From assembly GCA_947652605.1 (NCBI GenBank), contig OX393579.1, forward strand, positions 26,743,674 through 26,807,673: DNA of 64,000 bases, read 5' to 3'. The DNA comes from Elmis aenea. Taxonomy: Eukaryota > Arthropoda > Insecta > Coleoptera > Elmidae. Under the pieces are notes generated by a model that was not told where the DNA came from, ran no database searches, and was given only the letters and a program-made list of their open reading frames with translations. The position numbers and the translations under genes were made by a program. How positions within the stretch are numbered: position 1 is the first letter of the stretch; every line of letters starts with the position of its first letter. Of this stretch, positions 11,774 to 22,589 are shown piece by piece.

Positions 11774-12166
11774 TTCTATAACTAAATTTTTATATAAATC
11801 TAATTTTTAAAAATTCATGCATTTAAGGGCAAATTATAAACCGGTTTAAAAAACCGGTTAAATTAACCGGTTTTTAAAATTATTTAGATCAGGAATGCAA
11901 AGTATGAAAGATGTTATTTATTTATAATTTTATAATAAATGTACCTACAATCAAGGGTTCAGTAATGACTTCTGGTAAACTAATCGCATATAATACAGAT
12001 TTTGTATTTTTTTGTTAAAAAACCGGTTTTTTATTATTTTGGTTAAAGGTTACCGTTTTTTTTGCCTTTAAAAATAACGGTTTCGGTTTCGGTTAAAAAT
12101 CACTTTTTCTGACAAAAAATAACGTTTAACCGGTTTATAAAACCGGTTTCATGCCCTGCTTTAAAT

Positions 12167-12629
12167 TAGTTTTAGGTCATGCACCGACTTTTACCAAGAA
12201 TGACATTTTTTAGTAATTCATGAAAAACTCGTTATATTTTGTTGATAAGCATGTTATGCTAAAATTGTGTAGCTTTACCTAAACACAGTAGTTTTTTCAC
12301 TTTTTTGAAGATATTGAATGGAATAATTTTTAGGTTACCGCTGGACTAGAGCGCAACGTATCTTTCTAAAACACTCTTTACACTAACTTCCGAAAAACGT
12401 ATATAAACTAAGCATATGAATTTTCTGCCAATATAAAAATTATTAACGGGCTTATGAATTTGTTTTTCGAGCGCCTACCGACGCAATTAAAAATGGTTTA
12501 GGTAAGGCATCTAAACATCGATGGATTATTAATAAGAGAAAAGTGTTGCACTTACTACAAAGCAAGCGATATACCAATAAAAAGTTTTACTTTGAGCCTG
12601 GTAGAAAGAACATAATCGTTTACTAAAAG
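12167..12629. other. No recognisable gene or repeat
   Basis: AT-rich spacer between the hAT element and the open segment at 12630. Nothing identifiable. Confidence 0.5.
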
Positions 12630-12926
12630 CTACTCTCGTATGGTCAAACAATTGAAGGGAAAGTGTACACTCGATATAGCTTCAAGGAGTTTATTGTGCG
12701 ATTCTCCATAAATAATCGATTCTGAGAGACCTTGTACTACCCGAGTGACCCGGAAAAATTGAACATTGTACGATGAAAAATCTCGTCGTTCCCCATGCTT
12801 ACCGACCGTTTCTTCGTCTGAATGCCTATCATTTGTTTTTATCCCTGGGCAAACATCTTTCGAGACCGAAAGGATTAGTAACAGAATTACCAAACTTGTC
12901 AAGTCTATAAATCGAAGATTTTACAA
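12630..12926 (-). CDS. Unidentified open segment, possible exon or decayed coding fragment
   Basis: On the minus strand about 98 codons are open between stops, with base composition less AT-rich than the flanks. There is no ATG at the start. The frame begins with a hydrophobic stretch (LTSLVILLLILSV) followed by KDVCPG, then a charged region (DRHSDEETVGKHGERRDF), and ends FNCLTIRE and a stop. The hydrophobic run could be a signal anchor or membrane segment. A TTTATAG acceptor-like site precedes ACTTGACAAG, and a CG|GTAAGC donor-like site lies near 12800, so a spliced exon is conceivable. The plus strand is also open here in part (12766-12963). I do not recognise either reading, and chance or a transposon relic is possible. 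Confidence 0.2.
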
Positions 12927-12963
12927 TGAGAAAGGCAGGCTCATCATTTTAATAAATAAATAA

Positions 12964-13584
12964 TTTTGATCACAGTCTCTTTTGTAACAAATGTTTTTTT
13001 AATAAAACATAACTATTTTATTAAAAGAAGCTTTGGACCTGCGACAACTGATAAATACAGTTTTAAGTCAGACCCATCATTTTTAATAATTATGTAGTAT
13101 CTACGTTCATAAATTATGTAATCAAAATACCTATGACTTCTAACCTAATAAAGAAGAAATAGGAGTAATAATTTCATATACTTACAAAAACAGTGTAATT
13201 TATTTAGCAAGTGTATCTGTCAAATAAATTCCCTCTTTTTCCCAACAACCATATTTTTCATCCATTACGTTACGATACATTAACGAGCAATGTTTTCTTA
13301 CCTGCATCTAAACAAAACACCAAAATAGATTAACGAGTGTTAAAGTTTAACCTTATACATTTACTGTATTGATATCAACTAAAATAAATTATTTTAAGAT
13401 TTCGAATGTAAGATTTTATAGTAAAGCCGAGTAAAATAGAGTTTACATTTTTTTTTAAATAAGTGGTATAATAAAATATGTACATTTATTTAGAAAAATC
13501 ACATAACATTTGGATCGTTTATTATGAAAGTTGTATACATTCATTGTTCTTAATTTCGAGACATTTAACGGTTTGCATTTAAGT
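12964..13584. other. No recognisable gene or repeat
   Basis: AT-rich. A minus-strand CAG|GTAAGA sequence (plus-strand CTTACCTG near 13298) is the only splice-like feature seen, and its pyrimidine tract is poor. Confidence 0.45.
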
Positions 13585-13865
13585 CGCACGGTAAGCAGAA
13601 CGCGCACTTGTCTAGAAACGTCAAAGTAGGCTTACGTCAAAATTGACAAGAAAACGTAATTACATGTCTATATTAGCCAAAAAACCGTTATAATCGTATG
13701 TATTAAGTGTTCGTAGAAAAAGTAACCTACATAACTCGAGTTATAAGCTTATAAGGCAATTACGCACTCGTGGAAATACGCACTCGCCGCTACGCGGCTC
13801 CGTGCGCAACTTTTCCACTCGCGCGTAATATGCTTCTTACAACTCTTGTTATGTAATATACTATT
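13585..13865. repeat. Dispersed repeat family A, copy 1, with 3'-terminal long hairpin
   Basis: About 280 bp beginning CGCACGGTAAGCAGAACGCG are repeated with high identity at 61411-61683. The last 125 bp fold back on themselves: ATTACGCACTCGTGGAAA pairs with the TTTCCACTCGCGCGTAAT side, around a CG-rich centre (CACTCGCCGCTACGCGGCTC). The outer arms near TATAACTCGAGTTATAA and ACAACTCTTGTTAT also pair. The unit ends TGTAATATACTATT, a terminus shared with family B (18711, 56564). It has no coding capacity and no tRNA-like promoter boxes that I see. Confidence 0.8.
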
Positions 13866-14341
13866 TTGTTTCCTTAACCGTGTTTTAATTTTTAAATTTA
13901 TAGGTTACGCAAATGTCAACCTTAAAAAATAATTGTTGAACAGTCAACACTCATTATTTTTTCTTTGCAAAATACAACACCGTTGTAAGTTCTTTTTATT
14001 AACTCGGAGATTTTCGTATTATATGGCGAATTTAATCGTAAAATGACACGGTCTTACTCCTTTGGTTACCCATATTTTAATTAGTGTACGGTAAATGGAC
14101 TTGAACCATTTTTATCATAAATGATTACGCAGTCATTTACTAACAAATTTTCAATTAATTAAAGAAAGTGTATATTTTAAAATGCTAACTGTAAATTGTC
14201 TACAAATAAAAAGCTCACACTAACTTCTTTATAAAGTATCTGTCTTCTCATTTGTCCAAAAATGAACTTACACCATTTTCATAATAAACAATCCATATTA
14301 CAATAATTAGTTCTATTTCAATCAATATGTCATTTGTAAAA
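13866..14341. other. No recognisable gene or repeat
   Basis: AT-rich spacer with nothing identifiable. Confidence 0.5.
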
Positions 14342-14342
14342 T

Positions 14343-15140
14343 ACGGAGGTTTTTTAGTTTTTTTTCGAAACAAAATTATAGTAGGCTGTGAAAACAAAAA
14401 CAAAACAAGGTGTAAAACCTTTTAAAACTCATTTGGTACAAGTTACGAAGGTTTTGTAATTTATTGTTGTGATAAACATTATAAATATTTGAACATAAGA
14501 TAAACTGCAATAAACTACATTCATTACTGCAGATTCCGACTTCATCGTTGTTTCCTTATTTCCATATATTTACGATGTTTATCACAACGACAAATTACAA
14601 AACCTTCGTAACTTGTACCAAATGAGTTTTAAAAGGTTTTACACCTTGTTTTGTTTTTGTTTTCACAGCCTACTATAATTTTGTTTCAAAAAAAAAACTA
14701 AAAAACCTCCGTAACTTGCGTATTATTAAAAATAAATACATCAACCCCTATATATTTGGAATGACAAAAAAATAAGGAATTTAAATAAGTCATAGCCAAC
14801 TATGGGTTCCATTTAAAAAAATACAACTTTATGTCACAACTCAAATTTCTGTTTTTTTTTGAAAAATTGACTACGCCACTGCATTTCTATCAAAAAAGTG
14901 CCTGTAGAACATCAAAATTATTTTTGTTTATTTTCATAAACAAGCGAGATACAGTCATAAAACGAAAAGTCGAAAAATCGAGTTATCGGCGATAACTCGA
15001 AAACAAAAGACGATAACCAATTTTAGTTTTCACCATTAACTTTTTCTCGAAAAAAGAGATCGAGGATGCGCGGTCCGTTTTTTGATACCTCTTATAGTTA
15101 CCGAGATTCCCAATGAAAACATCGAAATTTGCCCACCCTG
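14343..15140. mobile_element. MITE family C foldback (two partial copies tail to tail)
   Basis: Arms 14343 to about 14475 and about 14573-14715 are near-perfect inverted copies (ACGGAGGTTTTTTAG, GTAGGCTGTGAAAAC, ACAAGTTACGAAGG blocks). The right half continues to a CCACCCTG end followed by TA (15141-15142). The single copy at 55740-56326 shows the normal order, so here a full-length minus-orientation copy is joined to a partial plus-orientation 3' part. The loop is about 100 bp. No transposase is encoded. Confidence 0.85.
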
Positions 15141-15261
15141 TACATACGCCGTCATCTGTCAATGACAGAATGTCACGTAGTTTCTAACCTATAATTTTGA
15201 AAATTACTAAAAATTTAAATTGTTTTTAATTCTATCGCACAAAAAATGTAATATGCACCTC

Positions 15262-15358
15262 GGCCAAAACGTACTTTTTCGGCCTTGCCTGTTTGCTGGC
15301 CTCGACTACTTCTCGGCCAGCAAACCAGACGCAGCCGAAAAAGTTACACTTTTTGGCC
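15262..15358. repeat. GC-rich palindrome
   Basis: CGGCCAAAACGTACTTTTTC and TGTTTGCTGGCC pair with GGCCAGCAAACCAGA and GAAAAAGTTACACTTTTTGG around a short centre. The strong stem in AT-rich surroundings resembles the terminal hairpins of repeat families A and B, but the sequence differs. Confidence 0.8.
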
Positions 15359-15360
15359 TT

Positions 15361-17770
15361 GATACATAAATAACTATTACAGCATGTTCAAGACAATGTC
15401 ATGCACTTTATTTCAATATTTAATTCATGTAAAAATTCAATTTACTCAACGTTTCTATCAAATTATTTGATATGCACAGTAATGTATCAATCCTTACTGT
15501 ATTTTTAGTTTAAATGTAGTCGTTGCAAAAACTAAACACCTTTTTTGCTAGCATAATTAATTATACAATCTAGTAGATCCTCAACAACGCGCAATCGTAA
15601 CGTCAGTTCTATTTCATCCTGTCTACTTTAACATTCATCCACTTTTTTTTTTAAATATCAAGTGGAATCAGTAATTGTGTGTTTTTTATTTGAATAAATA
15701 TAATGTGGACAGTTTAAAACAACCTTGCTTGCTGTAAATATAACGATAGATAAACAGCCCGGAATAATCGTTCTTACATATTCGATTCGATTACACCATT
15801 TATACGCGATTAGAGAAGTAAATATCCTCTAAATGGCTCATAAGGGAAAAGGTTTAGTGATGTGTGTGTCAATGTAGTGAATTAAGTATTGCGATTCTTC
15901 CAGTGACCAAATTCCACCTAAGGGGATTGCGACCGTCGCCAGTTCGTTCACTCATTAGGACAATAATTTTACATCTAAACTACGACTCGTTAGGGTTACA
16001 ATTAAGGATTATAAATGACTAAGAGTTATGCATGACATGAATAGTTTAGTACCCATAAAGGCGCAGAAAATTATTATATGTTATAAATTAACAATTACCA
16101 AAGTTATACCCGACTTTAATTAACATGGATTAATTTCAATATCTAATGTTAAAAAGATTTATCACAGTAGGACATGTAATTTAAAAATAACGCTACTATA
16201 TTACTTTATGTTAATGTTTTTTGTAAAACAATTTTAGTACATGTTTTACAATGTATCGATTCTTTTAAAAGTATAACGGATATTATTTTTTTTAAATATT
16301 AAACAAAACTTTTACAAGCAAAGTTTAACATTTTGTACTAAATATATCTTAATAAAATCTTACATTATAACTTGCAAAATCAAAATCGAAAAATGGCAGA
16401 CGCATGTAGTATTTTCTTATTTTTCGAAAATTGATTTTTTGTATCCTGGATTAGAAAAGAGCTTTTGTATAATATTCGTTTATTTTATTATAATCTACGT
16501 TAAGCTTAGTTATTTGCTTGGATTTTATTGAGAAACCAGACCACTAACCACACTTAGTTGTTAGTTTCCACGATATAAACTTTGTTTAACTTGTTCATCA
16601 GATTTTTAAGCAATTTGTTTGAATGTACTTGACTCACTTATTGTATTTGGGACAGAACTATTTGATTTGCTCTTTAAAGGTCCACGCAGACCAGTTTAAT
16701 TGTGCGTCAACTATAACACGAAACACATTGTTCTGAAATTACAGAAAATCTCAAAACTTGGGACTTCTGTGCTCCGCTTTAAATAGCCGTACTCTGCAGT
16801 TAGCAATTGTCTATAGCTTAATTAATGTAATTTAAATACTGTTTTTCATTACTTCAATTTCATTAGTCTGGTAAAATTTTAAAAAATAATTTTAAATTGG
16901 GTTAACGTATTTTATAGCTAAAACCAGATTAAATAATTCTGTTATAAACAATTTATAGGTGTACTGATAAAGTGATAATACACCAGAACTTTATCTCATT
17001 AATCCAGATGAAATCCAAGTATGTTTAATAAATTAGCAGTTTATCTTTGATGATAGTGCCACTGCTTATATGACTTTCAGTACATTTATTTCTACTTCAA
17101 ACAAAAGTTGCTTTCATGTAGTGAATGTATGTTTTTGCTAATTCATTTTACGATAAGGCTAGATAAAGCCTAGGTATTTTACATAGTTTGAATAGCGTAA
17201 TTTGTGTCTGTTCAACATTAAGGGTGGACAATTTCCTCTTCTCATAGTGTAATTTATATGTAGTGACAAGAATAATGATACACATTACATTTGGCTTTAC
17301 ATTTACATGTAGTTCTTGCTTAAATATTCTCCAAATTACTATGATTTATCTTTACTTTAAAAAGTTACACGTCGTATCTTAATTTCAATCAATGCAGTGC
17401 CACTATGGTGAAAAATATATTTTATAAAAATAAGTAACATCTGTCGAATATGCGTTTTAATACCATATTCGTTTTTAACTTTTAGTCGTATTGATTATTT
17501 TTTGCCTCAAAGAATTTATGCGAATTTCTCTTAATGCGTAATAATTAAAAATTGTTATGTAAAAATAAGTCATAAAAGTGAAAAATAAAGCTGTAAAAAT
17601 CCTAAAATACAATTGTGCAATAGTTTTATCCTAATATTATAGACAGTATTCAGTTTAACATCAACAACTAAAAGATACACAATTATAATTTTACAATCAG
17701 ATAATTTTAGTCTAAGGTGCTCTAATTATTTAAGATTTCTTAGTTGGATAATTTGTATTTTTATTTACAG
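15361..17770. other. No recognisable gene or repeat
   Basis: A long AT-rich stretch with no coding frame, TIR pair or tandem array found by eye. It ends in a T-rich tract that leads into a splice-acceptor-like CAG at 17770. Confidence 0.5.
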
Positions 17771-17871
17771 GTAAGAACAAACGGAGTCGCATTGTTAATC
17801 TAGTTACTAAATTTGCGTATTGCTGACGGAAAGATTCTTATTTATACTGGAAATACAAAAAGGCATGGGTA
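17771..17871 (+). other. Candidate non-coding exon or recursive-splice exon
   Basis: A T-rich tract (TTTGTATTTTTATTTACAG) ends at 17770 and is followed at once by GTAAGA, an acceptor fused to a donor. About 100 nt further on, GCATGG is followed by GTAAGTAA, a near-consensus donor. All three frames of the segment contain stops, so it cannot be an internal coding exon, but it ends in ATGG just before the donor. It could be a 5' UTR exon carrying a start codon, or a recursive-splice site of the kind known in long insect introns. Splice-like motifs are common in AT-rich DNA, so this is tentative. Confidence 0.3.
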
Positions 17872-18480
17872 AGTAAACACACAATATCTTAAAAACGAAG
17901 CTTTTTTTTCATAAAAAACGTGATGTTTTTGCTTTATATTCGTATCATGAAGTTCATGCCAATTAAGCAATCAAAACTTATTGGTAAACATTATAAAGGC
18001 AAAACTTCCAAATTTTTAAACTAAAGACAATTATTTAAATGTAAGTGTAATGCTTGATACACAAAATTTTGGACAATTAACGTGTTAATGTAAAAAAAAA
18101 ACACAGCAATAAGATCAAAAGCCATGCGATACTGCACGTCTTGAGGTAAGTCTAACTTTACCGCATACTGTGTGGTAAAGTGCCACTGACAATGAGTAGG
18201 TACTATAATTGCACACAATCGTAGAAGATTTTTTTAAATGTTTAATAATAGCTATTAAACGCCGTAGTTTTATTACCACATTGACATATGACTTGACAAT
18301 TAATTGTCACACTAGATGTGACTCAAATATATCCACGGCGATAGTTTATTCTCCTGCCGGGACATCCTTTTTGCGACTTAATATTAATATTCCCCTCAAA
18401 ATTCAACATACCTAACAATGCAGGAAACAGGCTTTTTAATCAGCAAATTATCATAAATTTTTAAGCGTCAAATAACAGTA
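17872..18480. other. No recognisable gene or repeat
   Basis: AT-rich spacer without an identifiable feature. Confidence 0.5.
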
Positions 18481-18482
18481 TA

Positions 18483-18624
18483 ATGGTGCCTGTCCACCTG
18501 AGAGTAAACTACTCTCGATAGCAGCGTCGCCAAGGATACAGCCCCTGAGAGTAACTCGCGATTGGCTGTATCCTTGGCGACGCTGCTATCGAGAGTAGTT
18601 TACTCTCAGGTGGACAGGCACCAT
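18483..18624. mobile_element. Short near-perfect palindromic MITE, 142 bp
   Basis: Arms of about 60 bp, starting ATGGTGCCTGTCCACCTGAG, are essentially perfect inverted copies around a loop of about 22 bp. The loop contains another CTGAGAGTAACTC copy. TA flanks both ends (18481-18482, 18625-18626). The perfect arms suggest recent mobility or gene conversion between arms. Confidence 0.9.
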
Positions 18625-18710
18625 TAAGCTGGTTTTTTCAACACTGCAGGATTTTTGCTTTTTCCATGGCATGTAGTTGTTTCTCTTCTTGGTGCAATTG
18701 ATTTTTCCGA

Positions 18711-19090
18711 CGACCACTATGTAAAGCGAGTAATTTCGCACGACTTACTACGACTGAAAATGACAAATTGCGCATGACACCGGAAATTGTGTGCAAAGTG
18801 CACTTTGCACACAATTTCCGCTACTTTACACACGCTAAACGCGCTGTCAAGTTAACGTCGCTTGAGTCAGGAGTTAAATCTAACCTCACAAGTGTCAAGT
18901 TAGTGTCACCAACGTCAAAAACATTTTATTTTCACAACTTTTTTGCAAAATTAATGATTATGTCTAACTGGTCGTCGGAAAAGCATAGTGTATAACACGT
19001 GCTGAAAGAATATTTCACACTCGTATGACTGAGCCACTCGCCTGGTGTGAAATATTTAACTTTCAGCACTAGTTGTACAATATACTATTA
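18711..19090. repeat. Dispersed repeat family B, copy 1
   Basis: The first half (from TTTTTCCGACGACC) matches the copy at 56564-56845. It includes a perfect 38-bp palindrome at about 18781-18818, centred on AAAGTGCACTTT. An inverted copy of the start (GGTCGTCGGAAAA) lies at 18969-18981. From 18985 a second hairpin follows: GTGCTGAAAGAATATTTCAC pairs with GTGTGAAATATTTAACTTTC and CAGCAC. The unit ends TTGTACAATATACTATT, like family A. No coding potential is seen. Confidence 0.8.
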
Positions 19091-19926
19091 CACTTGCGTT
19101 TTTTAACCGTATCCAGCTAGAAAGTACTTTTTCTTGTCAATACATCGATGACCTTCCCTTTCAATTTGCATGGTTGTTTTTTTATTACCAGCACTATGAT
19201 ATTATTTCTAAACGTGCGTTTTGTTGTATTCCATTACGTTTTTACGATCTTTCATTATTTTGCATACCTATAGGAGTGCAAATCACTTTGCGCACTTTAA
19301 TATTTAATAATTGCATTTTATGACGTTTAATAGCTTAACAATTATGATTTGACATTAATGACGACTACTGCAAACAATTAATTACTTGAGGTAGTTTGTT
19401 CACTTCAGTGATGAACAAGCCGCGGGCCGCATGAAGTTCGTCAATTGTTAAATGCGGCCCTCAGAGATTGTCCAATTAACTAAAATGTTTTAGTTTAACG
19501 CACGTAAGAATGTATGAAATAAAAGGACCGTACGTAGTACCAAACAATATTTTTAAAATAATAAATTATAGGTTTTTTAGAGTTGGGACCCACTGCAGAC
19601 AAAGGTTGCTTATCACTGGTCTCTCAGTGGAAAAATTTGTATTGAAAACTGACCAAAACTTCTAAATTAAACTCTTTGTCGGGTATCTTAATAAGAACTT
19701 TGCAGAAGCTTACTTTTTTAAATTAAGAGATAAAGCTGCAGTGATTGTTGAAGAATATTTAGGGGTATACAAACCCTTTCCAAATATGTAATTGTATTTT
19801 ATATAATTTGAACCGTTTTTGAAATAAATTATGTACAATTGACTTTTTTTCGCAAAACGCTTTTTTACAATATAAAACAAACATTAGGTCAGTTAAAAAG
19901 TCTATAAAATTCTACGTGACAGAAAG
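19091..19926. other. No recognisable gene
   Basis: AT-rich. A short GC-rich patch (CCGCGGGCCGCATG near 19421 and GCGGCCCTC near 19453) looks like the edge of a hAT-like repeat, but no partner end was found. Confidence 0.4.
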
Positions 19927-19928
19927 TA

Positions 19929-20454
19929 TCGGGTGATCGAAAATGATTGATGCCAAGGGTGTTAGGAGCTTTGTTCGAACGGATGGTAACCCATAGGGGA
20001 AAACCAGTAGCGTAGGAAAAAAAAGTTTGTATTGACAGAACGGGTGATAATATTTTCCATTTAAATACGACAGCTACAGTTTTTACTGACAAAAAGATTT
20101 GCAAAACTTTTTGTTTAAAAGAATTATCTCCATAAAAACAATTAAGTGAGGCTACCTTAAATCAGTTCCTTTATTAATATGCATACTATGTAAATATTGG
20201 TCACACACGAAATGACAGAACAACCTGAACGCACAGAAAACGAAGAACTGATAACTGATTTTTACGAAAAGATGCAAATTATAACGAAAAGCTACTAACC
20301 GCACACGAAATGACAGGTCAACCTGAACGTCACAGAAAACGTCAATAATACTACGCGACTGATGTCCTAGTTTTACACTGCGATACCAACTAAAACTTCG
20401 TTATTTTATTTTCTGTCTGAAGTTAGCGGGCATCAGTCATTGTTGATCACCCGA
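19929..20454. mobile_element. TIR element, 526 bp, with internal direct repeat
   Basis: TCGGGTGATCGAAAATGATT at the left is matched by AGTCATTGTTGATCACCCGA at the right in inverted orientation, over 26 bp with a few mismatches. A 38-bp unit starting CACACGAAATGACAG occurs twice, at about 20204 and 20302 (98-bp spacing). The right end abuts the Helitron 5' end at 20455. The target duplication is uncertain. Confidence 0.7.
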
Positions 20455-21299
20455 TCTATACATATAAAAATGAATGTATGTTTGTATGTATGTTTGAATG
20501 TTTGTATGTCCTTTATGCATTCCTATACCATTCATCCGATCCTGACCAAATTTGGCACAGACAATCTATAGGACCATGGGAAGAAGATAGGCTATATAAG
20601 AATTCCCAAAAAAATCGTCCGGAAAAGATATTGAGGAAAACGTGCCAAAATCTTACACGCAACATTTAAATCGGGTCGTCTGGAGCGAGAATTTCGTCAA
20701 AATTTGACATTTTGACGTAACGTTTAAACGCTCGAACCTTCTCCGATTCGACCTTTTCGCACATGTGTCGTACCGATTCGGAATCGTCTCGCCCTCCCCG
20801 ACAAGTACGTACCAAACAATCCCACTTTCGAGTTAAATTCGGACCACGAACAAAAAAAAGCGCAGGCGCGCGCACGCACTACATACTAACGAACGTCGAA
20901 AGCCGTTTTCAAAGAGCGATTAAAAATACTCGGGGGCGTCTAAAAATCGCGAACTTCTTTGAAGGGTCGTATAAAGGATCGAATTTTAATATGTGCACGC
21001 TCAGGACCTCGGAAAAAATCACTTGCAAACGTTATTAATTAAAACGTGCAAAAATGTTCGTACTTGCATCATGAAAACGTCGTCGCGCGCACGCACTGTC
21101 AAACTTTGACAGAATAATAGAAGCGCTCAGACCATTCTGGACCAATCTCCAATTAAGCTTTATGTACATGTATCATACCAAATCGGAATCGCCTCGCTCT
21201 CCCCTAAACATACATACGAAACAATCCCAGTTTCGAGTTGAATTCATATTTGAGAATATGAAAATACGATGGAATTTAAAAATAAATTGATATGTAACA

Positions 21300-21415
21300 T
21301 AGAAATTGAAGTATGTCAAAAGACAGTACTGTCAAACTGACAGCATAACCTAGAAATTGAAGTATGTCAATACTGTCAAACTGACAGCATAACTTAGAAA
21401 TTGAATTATGTCACT
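21300..21415. repeat. Imperfect tandem repeat, 2.5 units of 44-50 bp
   Basis: TAGAAATTGAAGTATGTCAA followed by TACTGTCAAACTGACAGCAT recurs from 21300, 21351 and 21395. Each unit contains the inverted pair CTGTCA...TGACAG. It lies in the Helitron 5' region. Confidence 0.8.
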
Positions 21416-21506
21416 GTAAATGGACCGTTGAGCTGATGACGCATGATCGTTGCTAAGATACGCTGTAAATGACAGTAAGACTGTTATTTGACAGTTCGTC
21501 TATCTA

Positions 21507-22134
21507 TACAGGGTGTGTATAAATTAGCGGAGGCGCTACACGTGACGATGTTCTTCGTAAAATTCTAAGTCGAAAATCTTGATACAAAAATGTTGTACCA
21601 TGCTTCCTATGGCCTCAGGAACCATTTAAAGAAAAAAAAATTGGCAACATTGCATACATTGATTTGCGTTTGAACATTTTTTTATCAGCAATTTTTACTT
21701 AGGTATTTACAATTTTTGTTCGAACTGAAAGCCTTCAGTTCGTAAACATAGCTGCAAACTTTTGGGTATCGTAAAACACAAACTAGAAATGATTACGAGA
21801 AAAACAGAGATGACAGCTAATGACAATATTGCCATATGTATTATTTTCATTCAAATCAGTGATTAACATATTTTCAACACCAATTTTTGAAAGGAAGTAC
21901 ACAATATCTAGGGAAAAATACTATTTGAAATGTATTTTTATTCCAAATTGCAGCTTTTTCATTTGCAGGTATTAAATAATAACGCTTATTAAAGGACTAA
22001 ATGTCAAAACTTTGAGGAACTCTTGCAGACACAGCAAGCATGGTACAACATTTTCGTATTAAGATTTTCGACTTAGAATTTTTCGAAGAACATCGCCACG
22101 TGTAGCGCTTCCGCCAATTTTTACACACCCTGTA
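21507..22134. mobile_element. TIR MITE nested in the Helitron, TA target site
   Basis: The ends TACAGGGTGTGTATAAATTA and AATTTTTACACACCCTGTA are inverted. Arm similarity runs for some 100 bp through GTGTAGCGC and the AAGATTTTCGACTTAGAATT block. TA duplicates flank it (21505-21506, 22135-22136). It has no transposase. It separates the Helitron leader from the ORF start at 22166. Confidence 0.9.
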
Positions 22135-22165
22135 TATAAAAAATCAACGCATTTTCTATTTAATT

Positions 22166-22371
22166 ATGCCTCCCAAACGAAGAGGGATTGGTCAATCTAC
22201 ACCTCAAGCAAAGAAAAAAAAGCACTACGAGCTTCAGAAGCAGATGAGCAACGGAAAGCAAGATTGGAAACGGATCGATTACGCAATGCTCAAGCCCGTT
22301 TATCTGAAATAGACGAGCAACGGAAAGCAAGATTGGAAACGAATCGACTACGCAATGCTCTCACTAGATGA
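22166..22371 (+). pseudogene. N-terminal relic of a Helitron Rep-helicase ORF
   Basis: From the ATG at 22166 the frame reads MPPKRRGIGQSTPQAKKKK. A frameshift in the A8 run near 22214-22221 then moves to the frame ALRASEADEQRKARLETDRL. That is followed by a second imperfect copy of the same repeat (EIDEQRKARLETNRLRNA) and a stop at 22369-22371. The tandem, highly charged RKARLE-type repeats resemble the N-terminal leader of arthropod Helitron proteins. The known catalytic parts (the HUH-type Rep nuclease and the helicase) are missing. Sequence joins the 3'-terminal region directly, so the gene was internally deleted as well as frameshifted. Confidence 0.7.
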
Positions 22372-22432
22372 ATAATTTGTTTTACATTAAATTTTGAGCT
22401 ATATATATCTCAGGAACGAAGTCAATTATGGA

Positions 22433-22516
22433 CAAACGAAAGATAATTTTTTGCGCAAGAGAAAAATACGCGCAAGGCGGTGTCTAGCGGTGAAGGAAGG
22501 AGTGTTGTAAATAAAA
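22433..22516 (+). repeat. Degenerate first copy of the Helitron 3' sub-terminal region
   Basis: CAAACGAAAGATAATTTTTT, GCGCAAGAG, then TCTAGCGGTGAAGGA and GTAAATAAAAA match, in the same order, the functional-looking terminus at 23421-23598. The GC hairpin is missing. It implies two tandem Helitron ends, or a truncated end followed by a second insertion. Confidence 0.65.
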
Positions 22517-22589
22517 ATTTGAGCCAATCGATCGTTCAACGACACGCTTAGTAATAATCGATATATCTAGGAAACATAGAGACATGTAA

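Larger units (their letters stand above)
10601..12158. mobile_element. Large non-autonomous hAT element rich in AACCGGTT
   Basis: The element runs from CAGGGC to GCCCTG and is flanked by the exact 8-bp duplication CTTTAAAT (10593-10600 and 12159-12166), which identifies a hAT insertion. The sub-terminal regions carry many copies of AAACCGGTTT-like motifs in both orientations, probable transposase-binding repeats. The core holds a 42-43 bp minisatellite and a nested palindromic element, both listed separately. No transposase frame is recognisable. Confidence 0.95.

Noticed and set aside
13295..13315. A minus-strand recursive splice site (CAG|GTAAGA)
   Set aside because: The pyrimidine tract is weak and no second signal supports it; such motifs are frequent in AT-rich DNA.
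20478..20669. A host ORF beginning MFVCMFECLYVLY
   Set aside because: The frame is produced by the TGTATGTTTGTATG repeats of the Helitron leader.
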